Assembly (NCBI GenBank): GCA_023079485.1
Contig: CM041083.1
Coordinates: 142,924,052 to 142,988,051 of the forward strand
Source of the DNA: Archilochus colubris
Taxonomy: Eukaryota > Chordata > Aves > Apodiformes > Trochilidae
Direction: 5' to 3'
Length of the DNA: 64,000 nt
The position numbers and the translations under genes were made by a program. Positions 1-10,744 of this stretch are shown here, piece by piece. How positions within the stretch are numbered: position 1 is the stretch's first letter; each line of letters starts with the position of its first letter. The notes beneath the pieces are model-generated. The model worked only from the letters and a program-made list of their open reading frames with translations, was not told where the DNA came from and did not search any database.

Positions 1-904
1 GCATCCAAACTAATGTACCTCCCACTAAAATTGTTGCCAAGATTCACCTTCAATAAGATGAAGGCCCTGACTATTTCTGACTGGACCATGAACCTATGTT
101 AAGGTCAACCAATGGGTTTTAATGGGTTTCTCATCAGTCTCTCTATATACATGTCACTGATAGCATATTCCCTTCCACACCACTAGGTTTTGTAATCAGA
201 TCAAGTAACTGTGCAAATATTGTTTTTTGTATTTCATGTAATTTAATGTCCCATGTGTTTCATGTTATTATTGTTATGCCTTCACGGCAGGACAAATCCT
301 TAAACAACTAAGGATGGAGAAGCATGGGAAAGTCATGCACCCAACAGCTATTTCAATACCTCATGGAAGTGATTTCTAATGCTGACTGAAGAACTCTTCT
401 TTCTGAGACCAAATAGAAAGTATGAGCTTTTTTCTCTCTACTGGAATGCTATTTTAAATAGCTGGGTGTGTTTCCATGGGGACAGAGCTTTAACTGGTAC
501 ATTTATCAATTTCCTTCTCTTCTTCTTTTGTGATACTTATGATAACCATCTATCTCAATCATGACTGCAGAAAGCTTTTCAAAAAAATAAGTTTCTACAT
601 GTAAGAAGAAAAATTATAGAAGCCATGGTCACACTGATGGGAACAATGAAAATGAAGCTTCCCTTAGCGCTCTTAAAACATGCTCATGTTTTAAACAAAA
701 CAAACTTTAATTATAGGCCTATTTTTTTTTCTCATTGATGAGAAAAATAACTGACCCAAAACTGCAACGATGGATGAATCCAGATGATATTTATAAGACT
801 ACAGCTGGTGTAGTTGCAGGCAGAATTTGTCCTCTACAGTTTAGTTTTTCAGACAGATTGTCTACATATGTGTTAGTAACAACAGTCTTGTATGAAATAC
901 TCAC
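1..904 (-). other. Intron, incomplete at window edge
   Basis: Begins with the gtgagt donor at 899-904 and runs out of the window. AT-rich, with no Gly-X-Y pattern on the minus strand and no recognised repeat. Short open frames here are chance. Confidence 0.8.
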
Positions 905-949
905 TCTTTCTCCAATGACTCCTGGAAAACCATCAATGCCAGGCAGTCC
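905..949 (-). CDS. COL4A2: Collagen IV exon: GLPGIDGFPGVIGER
   Basis: 45 bp, five triplets GLPGIDGFPGVIGER between acceptor ttcctag and donor gtgagt. Last exon of the gene inside the window; the helix continues beyond the low-coordinate edge. The corresponding alpha2 segment also has five triplets, although residues differ considerably. Confidence 0.92.
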
Positions 950-1650
950 CTAGGAAGGCACAATACATTTATCAGAGTGACATTGTAACATCCTCGTGTT
1001 TAGGAACAATTATTACTTCTCAGATAAAATAAATCTGACAGCTTGAAACTCTTAACACAGAGTTCAGGTAATTTTTCAACGAGATTCACATATGGTGCAA
1101 GCAGAAGAGGTCAGAAATCTAATCTGGCATTTGATTTTTATCTCTTAATCAATACAATGCAAATGAACTATGAATATTGTAATGATGGCTGAGTTTTTTT
1201 TTTAGATGTTTGTGAGTACTGTTCTCACTCTATTATGCACTTGAGAAACACTGACCCGTAAAAAAGCATCCATAGGTGCTGCAAGGTAGTAGACCATCTT
1301 GTTAACCATGGTCTGAAGACAGCTAGGATGGGAACATTTAAATACAGACTGTGCTGAGGACCAGGACAGTAGCTGTGGTTAGTGAACACAGATTTAGTTT
1401 AAGAGACGCACAAGGCTTCCCAGTGAATATATAGGCTTCCCTGTGAGGTATGTGGGTCCTTCCTCTCACTAGCATTTCTAAATGACCATTTCACTTTCCT
1501 GTGTCAGGAAGTTCAAATCTGACCACAATGTGGTAGGCTGCAGAACTATGGTTTCTATGGTTTATTAATCTGTGTTTTTTTCTTGAAGGCAAATGTTCAG
1601 CTTGGATGTGCATTCAGCTGGGTGAATCTTACCTTTAACAAGTGACTTAC
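950..1650 (-). other. 701-bp collagen intron
   Basis: Lies between the GVLLYVPEK exon and the GLPGIDG exon. I see nothing in it beyond splice signals and short T-runs. Confidence 0.85.
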
Positions 1651-1713
1651 CCTTTGTCCTGGGTAGCCCATTACCCCTTCTTCCCCTTTTTCAGGAACAT
1701 AAAGAAGTACACC
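1651..1713 (-). CDS. COL4A2: Collagen IV exon with GVLLYVPEK interruption
   Basis: 63 bp, 21 codons: GVLLYVPEKGEEGVMG then YPGQR, acceptor ttcctag, donor gtaagt. The first nine residues are a hydrophobic interruption; KGEEGVMGYPG closely follows the alpha2 segment KGEEGIMGFPG. The interruption itself is several residues longer than the alpha2 version I know. The exon is in frame with its neighbours and has no stop. Confidence 0.93.
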
Positions 1714-2893
1714 CTAGGAAACATTACAAGCCAGTTCAACATATTTCTTCATTATGTGCAAAAAAATTTTAACACTGTTTTATGGAAGCTAAACAGGAAG
1801 AAAAAATCATTGTAACAAATAGAGGGTCTAATAATAGCTGCATGTGAAAGAACTGCTGTCCTTAAAATTAAGTGTAACATGCTTGCTTCATTAGAATAGC
1901 AGGAGCAGACCATTAGGGAGAGGACAAGGTTTCCCTCCTATCATCTCCTCCTTCTCTATTTCTTCTGTAGCTGTATTGCTGAAGAAGAGCCAAAACAATT
2001 GTTCAGCTATACAGTCAATTAAGCAGCTCAGTTTATGCCCAAACTGTAGCTTCAGAGAGTTGTTTGGCAAAACCCAGCATGCTGCTGTCTATCCTACTAT
2101 CAAAAAGAAAAAAAAAAAGGGAAGAAATAAAAAAAACCCTTTTGTTCCAACAGCATAAAATCTATGGTCTTCCTAATGCAGTCAACAAAATTCTGCATGT
2201 GTAAAGTCTGACCACCAGCTGAAGAACTGGCTGGCTCTTCACACATGGAGGGCATCAGTGCTCAAACAGCGACCTTCTCCCATAACCTTGTCGAGAAGCT
2301 GACCAGACCATCTGAGAAAATAAAGCTCTCCAAAACGCTCATTGAGGCATCCCTAATTGGTAGGGCTCTGGGAAGTAAAAAGGAACCACTCGATGGCAAA
2401 ACTATTTAGACAGTCCAGGGGTTGTCTGTGAGTTAAGTAAACCACATTCAGTCAAGCCTGCTTGACAGCTCTAAATAATACAGCAACACATAGGATTAAT
2501 GTCTACCTACTCAACTGACTTAATAACCAATGAGATCAAAAGTCTGTATGTCCTAGAGAAGAGATTGAAAAGGATTGTGAAAATTTCCATACATAAGTTT
2601 GTAAAGAAATGTAGTGGAAGTTTTAAACACAGATCAGCAGAAATAGAGATCTGTTAATAGTTAAAGCTAAAATTAAAAAAGTGTGAGGGAAAATCTTATT
2701 TTTTTTAAGCCAGTAAGTGAATGACTGGTCACACTGTGGAGTTACCACATGTCATGTTCAGTTTTTCTAAAGCATCAGAACTGGTGTCTCTGCTTATGTT
2801 GCTCCATATCTATGTTGCATCATTTCAACAAAGAATGCACCAGTATTAATCCCAATATTATTATTTGTCTTTGTTCTTCTCCGCTCGACTTAC
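1714..2893 (-). other. 1.2-kb collagen intron
   Basis: AT-rich intron with A-rich tracts at about 2,105-2,140. No repeat family or extra exon recognised. Confidence 0.85.
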
Positions 2894-2938
2894 TGGAATT
2901 CCAGCTTCCCCTTTTGGTCCAGGATCTCCTCTTTCACC
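2894..2938 (-). CDS. COL4A2: Collagen IV exon: GERGDPGPKGEAGIP
   Basis: 45 bp, five perfect triplets GERGDPGPKGEAGIP, acceptor ttgttag, donor gtaagt. It re-establishes the helix after the TRELMG interruption. Charged residues in Y and X positions (E, R, D, K) are typical of this part of even chains. Confidence 0.93.
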
Positions 2939-4077
2939 CTAACAATAAAGAAAAAGTATTCAGATATGTTTGGCATCCCCATTTACACTTCAGTAACATT
3001 TCCACAACACAAAGTGACAAATGTTTATCAAGAGAAAATGTAGTACTCTTGTGCTTTTTATGCATAGACTTGTCATATGAAACACATGCTTTCATAAGAT
3101 GGTTTAAGATTGCTTTTTAAAAAAAATATTTGTTAATTTTTCTGAAAAGTTTTCTAGGAATATGAACACCTCAGGCTTGTTCATTAGATGTCTGGGTGGG
3201 AAGTGCCTCAGATATGCCTAAAAATAAATGCCCATTTTTACACATCGATGCATTGTGTGATCAAAAGTCCCTCACTATACTCACGTATATTCATTGAATA
3301 TAAAGGCTCTCCAAATAAGTAGCTCATAAATGGATATTTCTGCTTTGTGAAGGAAGTCCCACCATGTATGTTAATGCAGACAGCAGCCTGTCAAAGGCTT
3401 TTTTTGATCTTTCAGTATCATACCAATTTACTTATTTTACTGCAGAAATTGCATGAGCCACATGAACTTTCTAATTTCAAATTTGGGATGAAAACCTACT
3501 GGTCTGAATGTTGGTGCCTGATACAGCATACTACACATACAAGGTGTAAGTACCTCTGCCACCTGCATGAAGCAACAGATGTGAATAAATTGCATCTTGC
3601 TGATGAGGATTTCTCCAATATGTATAAACAAGCCTTAACTGTAAATATACAAATATTTGCACTATGTTGATAAGTTCTGTAAAGAATCACAATAATTCAG
3701 ATAGCTTCCCTAGAGATAAGCTTCTTTTACAGGAAGAAAATTTCAGTGTAATGAAAAATAAGACACTGAGCGATTTCTCAATGGTTACTTCTGCTTGTTA
3801 AAAGCAAAGATGGGAATGATGGTCAGCAGCTGCATCTTTACCAAAAAGAACAAGTTTGATAAGGCACCTCTAGTCTTAGAGAAGTGCTTTCTGAATGACT
3901 TTAGTCACCACAGTTTCAATAAACTCTTCATGATCCAAGCTATGGGGAAGTAGCAGATTTCTCTTCTGACATACGGAAGTCTTCTAATAAGTAAAACCAC
4001 ATTTGCACAGTATTTTAGTTTTGGTACTGCAGAGCTCTTTGTTCTTGCTGTATTTTGACAAAATATCCTATAGTTAC
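2939..4077 (-). other. 1.1-kb collagen intron
   Basis: Unique-looking AT-rich DNA. Overlapping short frames around 3,350-3,690 on both strands have no recognisable protein signature. Confidence 0.85.
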
Positions 4078-4152
4078 CTTATGTTTGTCAGAAGGGACAC
4101 CCATCAGTTCTCTTGTAGGAAGCCCAGGTGGACCTGGAGGACCTGGGGGACC
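4078..4152 (-). CDS. COL4A2: Collagen IV exon with long interruption TRELMGVPSDKHK
   Basis: 75 bp, 25 codons: GPPGPPGPPG followed by LPTRELMGVPSDKHK, acceptor cctgcag, donor gtaact. Only the first three triplets are collagenous; the rest is a long, charged interruption, expected to be a flexible kink. Mammalian alpha2 has a longer interruption here (about 8 residues more) that also ends in lysine. The alpha6 interruption is the same length and contains a similar EL..MG.P core, so this exon argues for COL4A6 or for rapid divergence of alpha2. Confidence 0.9.
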
Positions 4153-5350
4153 CTGCAGGAAAAGCACAAGGATACATTTACTAACAGTTATAATACCTTG
4201 TTAATCTTCTGATCAGCACAGGGTGTAAGGAACTGCAACAAAAGGAGCAACACAGATTTGGCCCAACTAGGAGTATGGTTCTATAACTCTGAACAAATTG
4301 ATGACAAGATACACTTTTTGTGCTGGGATTAACATATTGCAATACTTGCCCTTGCCCTGTATGTTTCCAGCATGATGGTAAAGATTATCCCTTTATATGG
4401 CTGTATAAATTTCCAAAGTATTACCCCTGTGTTGGTGTAAATGAGGCACAGATAAACATACAGAAGTCAGTTCAGCAATGACATTCCTTATAGAGGTTAT
4501 CATTACTTCAGAGCTACACTTGTTTGTTTTCCTCTTGTAATTACAGAAAACAATTGCAAATTCAGACAGTGTTTAAAATAGGTTCCTTTACAAATAGCAA
4601 AGAACATCAGCCTGTCCATTAGTAGTGATATTAATTCACTAGTTGTCTTTTACCTGTTCACCTTTTTCTCCATAGAAGCCAAGGCCCCTGTTGCCCTGTA
4701 AAGACAATAGGTCAAGATTTAGTAAGTGTACCACTCAGTTTTCTAATGTGAAATTCAAATTTAAACATGCTTAAAGGCCTTTTCAGGCTTACACCACTGA
4801 AGAACTGCAATCAAATAATAGAGTAGATTTACTGCAAAGTATTTTTATAGATTTAGAAGTGTTTTTATACATCTAAACATTCAGAAAGATAACTGAAAAA
4901 AATCTCATGTTATCAGTGCATCTTACAACAGACTTTGAATCATTCACTGAGTAATGTAATGAAAAGATCAGGCATTTCTTTTGCAAGTCTTTTGATAGCA
5001 CCGAATATTAAATAAAAATACCTAAGTGGGCTGGAACAATGAAGTCATATATTCTTTTTCTGCTGAGATATAATTGCATATTGTAAAGACTGCAAAGATT
5101 CTCTGTTCATGGGAAGCTACTGTGACTACAGTAGCAAATTAAATCTGGCTCTAGAACTGGTTTAATCTTTTCAGGGTAGGCGATCCCAGTGTAAGATTAA
5201 CTTTTTGTGGTATGCAGCCAACACAGAAGGTCTTGTGCTACACAGCCTTGGGTGCAGCCTGTGGTTCTTTATTTTACTGCCTTCAAGTGGGTCTTGGATA
5301 AACCTCGGTGACACAAAACCAACATAAATGGCTCTGACACAAAGACTTAC
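4153..5350 (-). other. Two introns (501 and 655 bp) around the GNRGLGFYG exon
   Basis: 4,153-4,653 and 4,696-5,350. Nothing recognisable apart from splice signals. Confidence 0.85.
4654..4695 (-). CDS. COL4A2: Collagen IV exon with GNRGLGFYG interruption
   Basis: 42 bp, 14 codons GNRGLGFYGEKGEQ, acceptor tttacag, donor gtaaaa (the weakest donor of the set). The GLGFYG segment is a one-residue-short break of Gly-X-Y (a G-X-G type interruption), conserved in alpha2 as GNRGLGFYG and in alpha6 as a related GLGFQG. The near identity to alpha2 supports the paralogue call. Confidence 0.93.
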
Positions 5351-5386
5351 TTGTGGTCCTTGTGGTCCTGGGGGCCCTGGTGGACC
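5351..5386 (-). CDS. COL4A2: Collagen IV exon: GPPGPPGPQGPQ
   Basis: 36 bp, four triplets GPPGPPGPQGPQ, acceptor ccctag, donor gtaagt. Very Pro-rich, hence locally very stable triple helix. Four triplets is the length of the alpha2 segment (GPPGPPGPKGQQ); the alpha6 segment as I recall it has five. Confidence 0.92.
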
Positions 5387-8263
5387 CTAGGGAAACACAA
5401 TAGGGGAGAGCAAGTTACTTGTTGCATGCAGGTCAGGTATTTTATGTCTGAAATATAACTGTATATTTAGGAGGCAGTGTATTTGTCAGCATTCAGTATG
5501 CCATCCTTACTGTATTATCTGCATTTACTGTTCTGAAAAATAACCTTCTAAGACTACATAATCTCCCAAATTCGATCTAATGAAATCCCGTTTTTATTTC
5601 AAGTAGTAAGAACTTGAGCTTTAGGATCCTGACTTAGTAACATTTTTAGCTCACACCTGATGTTAACCACATCTTTAAGTGCTTCAGTGGACTGGTGTCT
5701 TGATACTGCATCTGTCTATAAGAGGAGTTGAACTACCATATGCATCTCAGATTACCTCTCTGGTATTGGACAGAATTAAATCAAATGAAGATGGTGGGAA
5801 ATGAAACTATAACAGGAAAAGAAGATGCCAGAGTCTTACAAGAAGAGTAGTAGGAAAGCCATTAATTGGAGAGACAACCTGCTTTGCTTCAGTCAGCTGT
5901 GGTAGTTACCAGGTTCTACACATTATAAACTCTGTCAAATATGGGAAAGGTGGGGTGAAAAAGCATAAGCTATTCGGAGAATAAGATGGTGAACAAGAGG
6001 TACAGAAAGGAGAGAGCTGCAGATGAAACTGTACACCTACTGAATCCTAAAGGGGATGCAACTGGATTATGCAAAATCAAGCCCAACCTGAAAGGAAAAG
6101 ATAGTACTGTTCAGGTAAGACCTGAACTTGTTAGGCATCTCTGCCTTGCTTTGTACCTTTCTTGTGCATGAACAACAGACTTATACAGAAAAAGTTACTT
6201 TTAAACCCATTTTGGTTAGTCAAGCAGTCTATGAGCTTTTGCCTCATCTACTGGGTAGATGTGCTATGCAAGGCACCACAGTGCCCAGAGGTCTTGCAGG
6301 GACCTGGGGGAGTCATGCTTGCCTTTGGGCAGGATCTAGGACTTAAAGAAGAGGAAAGATGCAAACACAAGCCTGGGAAAAGCTCCCAAGTCCCTCTCAC
6401 AGGTGTGTCACAGCTTCAGAGACAGCAAACAGAGTTGGAGATATTTTGTTAAGAGATGATGGGGATCCATCCACTCTGGAAGAGTTCAAAAGAGATCTTG
6501 CCAATATGGCAAGTAGACGTACGTGGTCATGGGGCTCAGAGGATGTACAGGGCAGAGCACTCCTACCATCCAAGACACTGGGAATATGAATCATTGTGGG
6601 CTGGTCGCCTGTGTGAAACTCATGAACTTTCTATGTTCACTCTAGAGAAAGAGTAACTAAAGGACTGGGGAAATTGCTCTTCAGGAGATCCAGGGGAGAA
6701 AGATGAGGTGCAGCTTACTCCAGCTGATAAAACATATCCAAGCATAAAAATAACTTCAGGAAAGCTTAGTATGTTGTGGATTTAGGTCTAGAAATATTTT
6801 TTTCTTTAACGGGGACTGTATATGAAAACAGTTATGGAGACAGCATGTAATTATTTTTCTTTCTTCAAATCAGTGAGATAGAGCAGGTCTGAAGTAAATT
6901 TTGTGAAAACAGACAAAAAATCAAATGCTGTAAATAAAGTTGTTCTACAGGAAAATAGAGCAAACCTAAAGAAAACAAAATATTTTGAATCTGAACATCT
7001 CCTTCTCACCCATAACCATTTATTAACCATGGTAATAAAAAATGTAAAAAAAAATGGTATCTGGAGGGAACACAACCCTCCCAAATAACCATTCAGTCAC
7101 GACTGTCAATGTCAATGCTGAAAATGTTTGGAAAAAAATATTGAAGTGTAGTTAAAAAATAAAATTGTGTTCTAAATACTAATGAAGAATGTTATCAATT
7201 CAGTCTCCTGCAGGAAGTGTGGAGAGCCAATACAAATGTGAAAACCACAACATGAGCCAACAGTGAGCACAAGCAGGACCAGCAGGTTGTGACTCTTCCC
7301 CTCCACTCTGCTCTTCTGAGATCCACCTGGTATCTCAGCTGTGTCCAGCTTTGGGACCCCCAACACGAGAAGGACATGGAGCTGTTCAAGGAAGACCAGA
7401 GGGGGACACAAAGATGATCAGAGGGCTGGAGCACCTCTCCTAAGAAGACAGGCTGAAAAAGTTGGGGTTGTTCAGCCTGGAGAAGAGAAGGCTCTGGGGA
7501 GACCTTATAGTGGCCTTCCAGTACCTGAAGAGACTACAGGAAAGGGGGGCAGGGACTTTTCACAAGGGCAGGAAGTAATAGGAGAGGAGGGAATGGCTTT
7601 AAGCTGGTAGAGGGGAGATTTAGGTTAGATATTAGGAGAAATTCATTCCTGTGAGGGTGGTGAGACAGTGACTCAGTTTGCCCAGGGGAAGTGGTGGCTA
7701 CCCCTTCCCTGGGAGTGTTCCAGGCTAGGCTGGATGGGCCTCAGAGCAACCTGGTCTGGTGGGAGGTGTCCCTGCCCAGGTTATGGGGTTTGGAACTAGA
7801 TGATCTTTAAGGTCCTTTCCAACCTGATATCCTTCCTTCATGTGTCATGGTCTAAAGCGATATCCCAAACAGGGACAAGATGATATCCTTTATGATCAGA
7901 AAAGATAATATATTTAGACCCTAATATCTTTGATAAGTCAGTGTAGCAGGATGTAGACTGGACAACAGTGAATAATCTTTACAAACCAAACTCTTTCAAG
8001 GAGGTTAAAGAAACAGAATACAAATAAAAAATCTCTTGCAATACAGTGTTGAAAAACTATATCCCTTTTTGCAATATTCATCTTTATAGAAACAGTGCTT
8101 CACAGAGATTTTTTTAAGGTTTTGTGCCCAAGGACACCTACTTGCTATTTCTAACCTCTTTCTTCTATCCATTTGCTAGGTTGCAATCAAATGTAGTAGA
8201 ACTTAGCAAGTTTATTTTTCTGTTAGGTTAATTTTCTACAGAACATATTTTAAATGTACTTAC
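5387..8263 (-). other. 2.9-kb collagen intron containing a CR1 fragment
   Basis: Contains the CR1 3' fragment at about 7,265-7,835. The block 5,985-6,660 holds stacked short open frames on the plus strand with a less AT-rich composition than its flanks, unidentified and possibly an old mobile element. Confidence 0.8.
7265..7835 (+). mobile_element. CR1 LINE, 5'-truncated 3' fragment (about 570 bp)
   Basis: Plus-strand sequence follows the CR1 3' region closely: CATGGAGCTGTTC, GATGATCAGAGGGCTGGAGC, GGTTGTTCAGCCTGGAGAAG, GACCTTATAG.GGCCTTCCAG, GTGAGGGTGGTGAGAC, and the ending GATGATCTTTAAGGTCC. It includes the end of the reverse transcriptase frame (with breaks) and the 3' UTR, but the terminal ATTCTATGATT octamers are absent or eroded. 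Antisense to the collagen gene. Not coding. Confidence 0.92.
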
Positions 8264-8326
8264 TGGTCTTCCTCGCTCTCCTCTTGGACCAATGGGTCCT
8301 TGAATACCCAGTGTACCAGGAGGTCC
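8264..8326 (-). CDS. COL4A2: Collagen IV exon: seven triplets
   Basis: 63 bp, seven triplets starting GPPGTLGIQGPIG and ending GERGRP; acceptor tttatag, donor gtaagt. No interruption. Triplet number equals that of the matching alpha2 segment although several X and Y residues differ, so this is one of the less conserved helix exons. RGERG could serve as a charged Y-position patch, but no specific binding site is recognisable. Confidence 0.94.
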
Positions 8327-8418
8327 CTATAAAAGAAAAAAAACCCAACCATCAGATAATGTTGTTCTGATATCAGTTACTATGGTTACTTTATCAAATT
8401 CACTATAATACTACTTAC

Positions 8419-8454
8419 CTGAAAACCATTGAACCCTGGATCTCCAGGTTCACC
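8419..8454 (-). CDS. COL4A2: Collagen IV exon: GEPGDPGFNGFQ
   Basis: 36 bp, four triplets GEPGDPGFNGFQ between a poly-T/ttag acceptor and a gtaagt donor. It resumes the collagen repeat right after the RYR interruption and matches alpha2 GEPGEPGLVGFQ in most positions. Only 92 bp of intron separate it from the next exon, so the two are a tight pair. Confidence 0.94.
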
Positions 8455-9850
8455 CTAAAAAAACCCAAAGAAGTAAAAAAAGTATTAAATAATATTTACA
8501 AAATTTAGTAAAATCTTTCCACACTCACTCACTTTTCTCTCATTCCAAAAACTAATCATAGCATACAATGCTACACAAGCCCTTACATACAGATGCATCC
8601 AATAGAGGTGCTGAGGTAACCAAATGTGGGTGACCTAGATTTTCTACTTTATATATGTAGCATAGTTGGATGTACTACAGTAGGACAGTATAAAGTTGGC
8701 TAGGGAAGTTAGGGATCCAGACTAAAATGCTGAAATGGACAACAGTCCATGTATAATGCTTTTCTGAAAAATTGCATTTAACCAGTGGCTTAATTAGGGC
8801 TATAAACTTAACTGAAATGTACAAAGTCATTTTTCATGAGTTGCATGGGAATTACCAAATCATTTTGGTTCTCTTCTGAGTCACTAAAAGCATTTGGAAC
8901 ATACTGTTTTCAGTGACCACATATTTTAACTGCAGTACATGTTGAAATGTTTTTGGAAATTGGATCAAAAAATGTTCTAGTGCAAAGACCTTCCAATACC
9001 CATAAATAATGCAGCATTCAGTCCAGACACCTTCAGTCATTTTGAATAGCATCCTAACTATCTAATTTGAGTTTAGGTAACAGACTGTTTTGTGCAACCA
9101 AGTACTTTCTGACATGAATACAGGTGTCAGTATCCGCCCTTGGCCAACTACATAAATTCTTAAACATTACTTAATCATTCCTAATTACTAACAAGTGGAG
9201 ATTTAAAGAGTTTCTGAAAGTATGATTCCATTAAAAATACAAGCATGTTACAAATATGTCAACAGAAAAAAATATTTTGGCACTCGCTGCTGGCACAAAA
9301 TACACATGAACAATGTCAATGAATCCCTTCTGTGCTGAGTACAGCTCTGATATAGCTTTGTACATAAATTTGTCACAATTTATACTCTAACAGCATATGT
9401 AATCCCCTATCTTTATCTTATACCTTCAAATTATACAAGACTATATATGTGAGAAAAAGCTACAAGTGATTTCAAAACACTTGTTTTAAGGATGAGATGC
9501 AGGATGCAGTAACAGCACCCAAAATATGGACAAAATTATAGCAAAGGAATGATTTTGCCATGATACAATAATAGAGAGGGTACTACTTGAACTAAAACAT
9601 CTCCAGCGCCTCTGCAATCTACCTGTAGGCTGGAATTCCTTGCAAACAACTGAGTGGAGATTTTTTCCCCCTGGATATCAGATAGATTTTGCTGTAACCA
9701 GAGAAAGCAGAAGCTGCCTTGCAAAGCCTACCCAGAATCAAAGTGGGCCTCTTGGAACACATCCATCAGAGTGTAAGAAAAATTAACTCTCCATCATCTG
9801 CTTGTAACTCTGTACCGAGCATGAACAACTCACAGGAGCTACAGACATAC
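8455..9850 (-). other. 1.4-kb collagen intron
   Basis: AT-rich, no recognised repeat or additional exon. Confidence 0.85.
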
Positions 9851-9922
9851 CCTGTATCGACTTGAGATGTCTGGAGGCAGTATGTAAGGCTCCCCCTTCT
9901 GGCCCTTTGGCCCTTGGACCCC
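9851..9922 (-). CDS. COL4A2: Collagen IV exon with alpha2-type interruption ending RYR
   Basis: 72 bp, 24 codons: GVQGPKGQKG then GEPYILPPDISSRYR, acceptor cctctag, donor gtatgt (weaker than the gtaagt used by most others). After GEPY the Gly-X-Y register is lost for about a dozen residues; the next exon restores it. Mammalian alpha2 has the same GPKGQKGEPY...LP...RYR pattern and the same length here, whereas alpha6 and alpha4 have different, shorter interruptions. This is the strongest single exon for calling COL4A2. The interruption probably marks the flexible end of the 7S helix. Confidence 0.95.
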
Positions 9923-9929
9923 CTAGAGG

Positions 9930-9967
9930 TGACAAACAAGAAACAAACAAACAAACAAAAAAACAAC
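9930..9967. repeat. (AAAC)n low-complexity tract
   Basis: ACAAACAAACAAACAAA-type tract just outside the acceptor of the RYR exon. Confidence 0.8.
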
Positions 9968-10049
9968 AAAAGAGTAAGCTTTCATATCATATATGCTAAC
10001 ACATAAACACCTAAGAGTAATGAAAAATACTTGGAATTTTCATCAGTAT

Positions 10050-10063
10050 ATATATATATACTG
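10050..10063. repeat. (TA)n microsatellite
   Basis: About seven TA units in an intron. Confidence 0.8.
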
Positions 10064-10627
10064 CTGTTTAGAGGCAGAGACAACACCAAGCTCTGGAAAT
10101 TCATGGTTTAAAAAGAAAATGTAAACCTTCACAGCACATAAAAGAATAAATTCTGAATTCCAGGGGAAGAAGTCCCCATTACTGGAGAGTGTTGTTACAG
10201 GGCCATACCTCCTAGTACCTTCAGCATGCTCCCCAGTATATGTGCTGTGGTAAATCCAGGAGCCCCACTGCTCACCTCAACATGATCCCACATATGGTGC
10301 CATGGAAAGCCAATGCTTTGGCCAGGGAAGCAAAAGGTTACTTTCACTGGGAATTTTCAGCTTAATATTCTTTTATTGCTGTTGGATAAAGCTGTGCAGG
10401 TCTTCCTGAGGTGTTTCTGCCTATGGGACAGGTATAGCTGTGGGCAGACCTCCCAGCCCTGACTGCAATTCCATAACCAAGCATAATGCAGGGTGTCCAT
10501 AGTAAGGCTGTATGGATGCTCTGCTGGGCCAAAGGGAGCTCTATTAAGAGATTGCTGTTTGCTTCCAACACACACATGAATGGAACTGATCTTAGCTTCA
10601 GGTACTCACTTACTGCCAGCTACTTAC

Positions 10628-10744
10628 AATGGTGCCAGGGAAACCAGCTTGCCCGGGAATTCCAGAGTCACCAGGGTCACCTGCTGTCCCGTTACAGCCA
10701 TCTTGACCTGGTTTCCCCCTTGATCCTGGCTGCCCTGGATGACC
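10628..10744 (-). CDS. COL4A2: Collagen IV exon with conserved 7S cysteine and N-glycosylation sequon
   Basis: 117 bp, thirteen triplets beginning [16 protein letters not shown] and ending GQAGFPGTI, acceptor caacag, donor gtaagt. The central [10 protein letters not shown] carries one cysteine and the sequon N-G-T; this cysteine and N-linked glycan are known conserved features of the 7S region in alpha1, alpha2 and alpha6. The cysteine takes part in tetramer cross-linking. GHPGQ...DGCNGT is shared by alpha2 and alpha6 and is absent from alpha4 (which has a histidine here). Confidence 0.96.

Noticed and set aside
7172..7434. Two minus-strand frames of 79 codons
   Set aside because: They lie opposite the CR1 fragment and its flank and have no protein similarity.
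7844..7960. TGTCATGGTCTAAAGC start resembling an avian retroviral LTR edge
   Set aside because: Only about a dozen bases match an LTR-like start and no end, polyadenylation signal or partner LTR was found.
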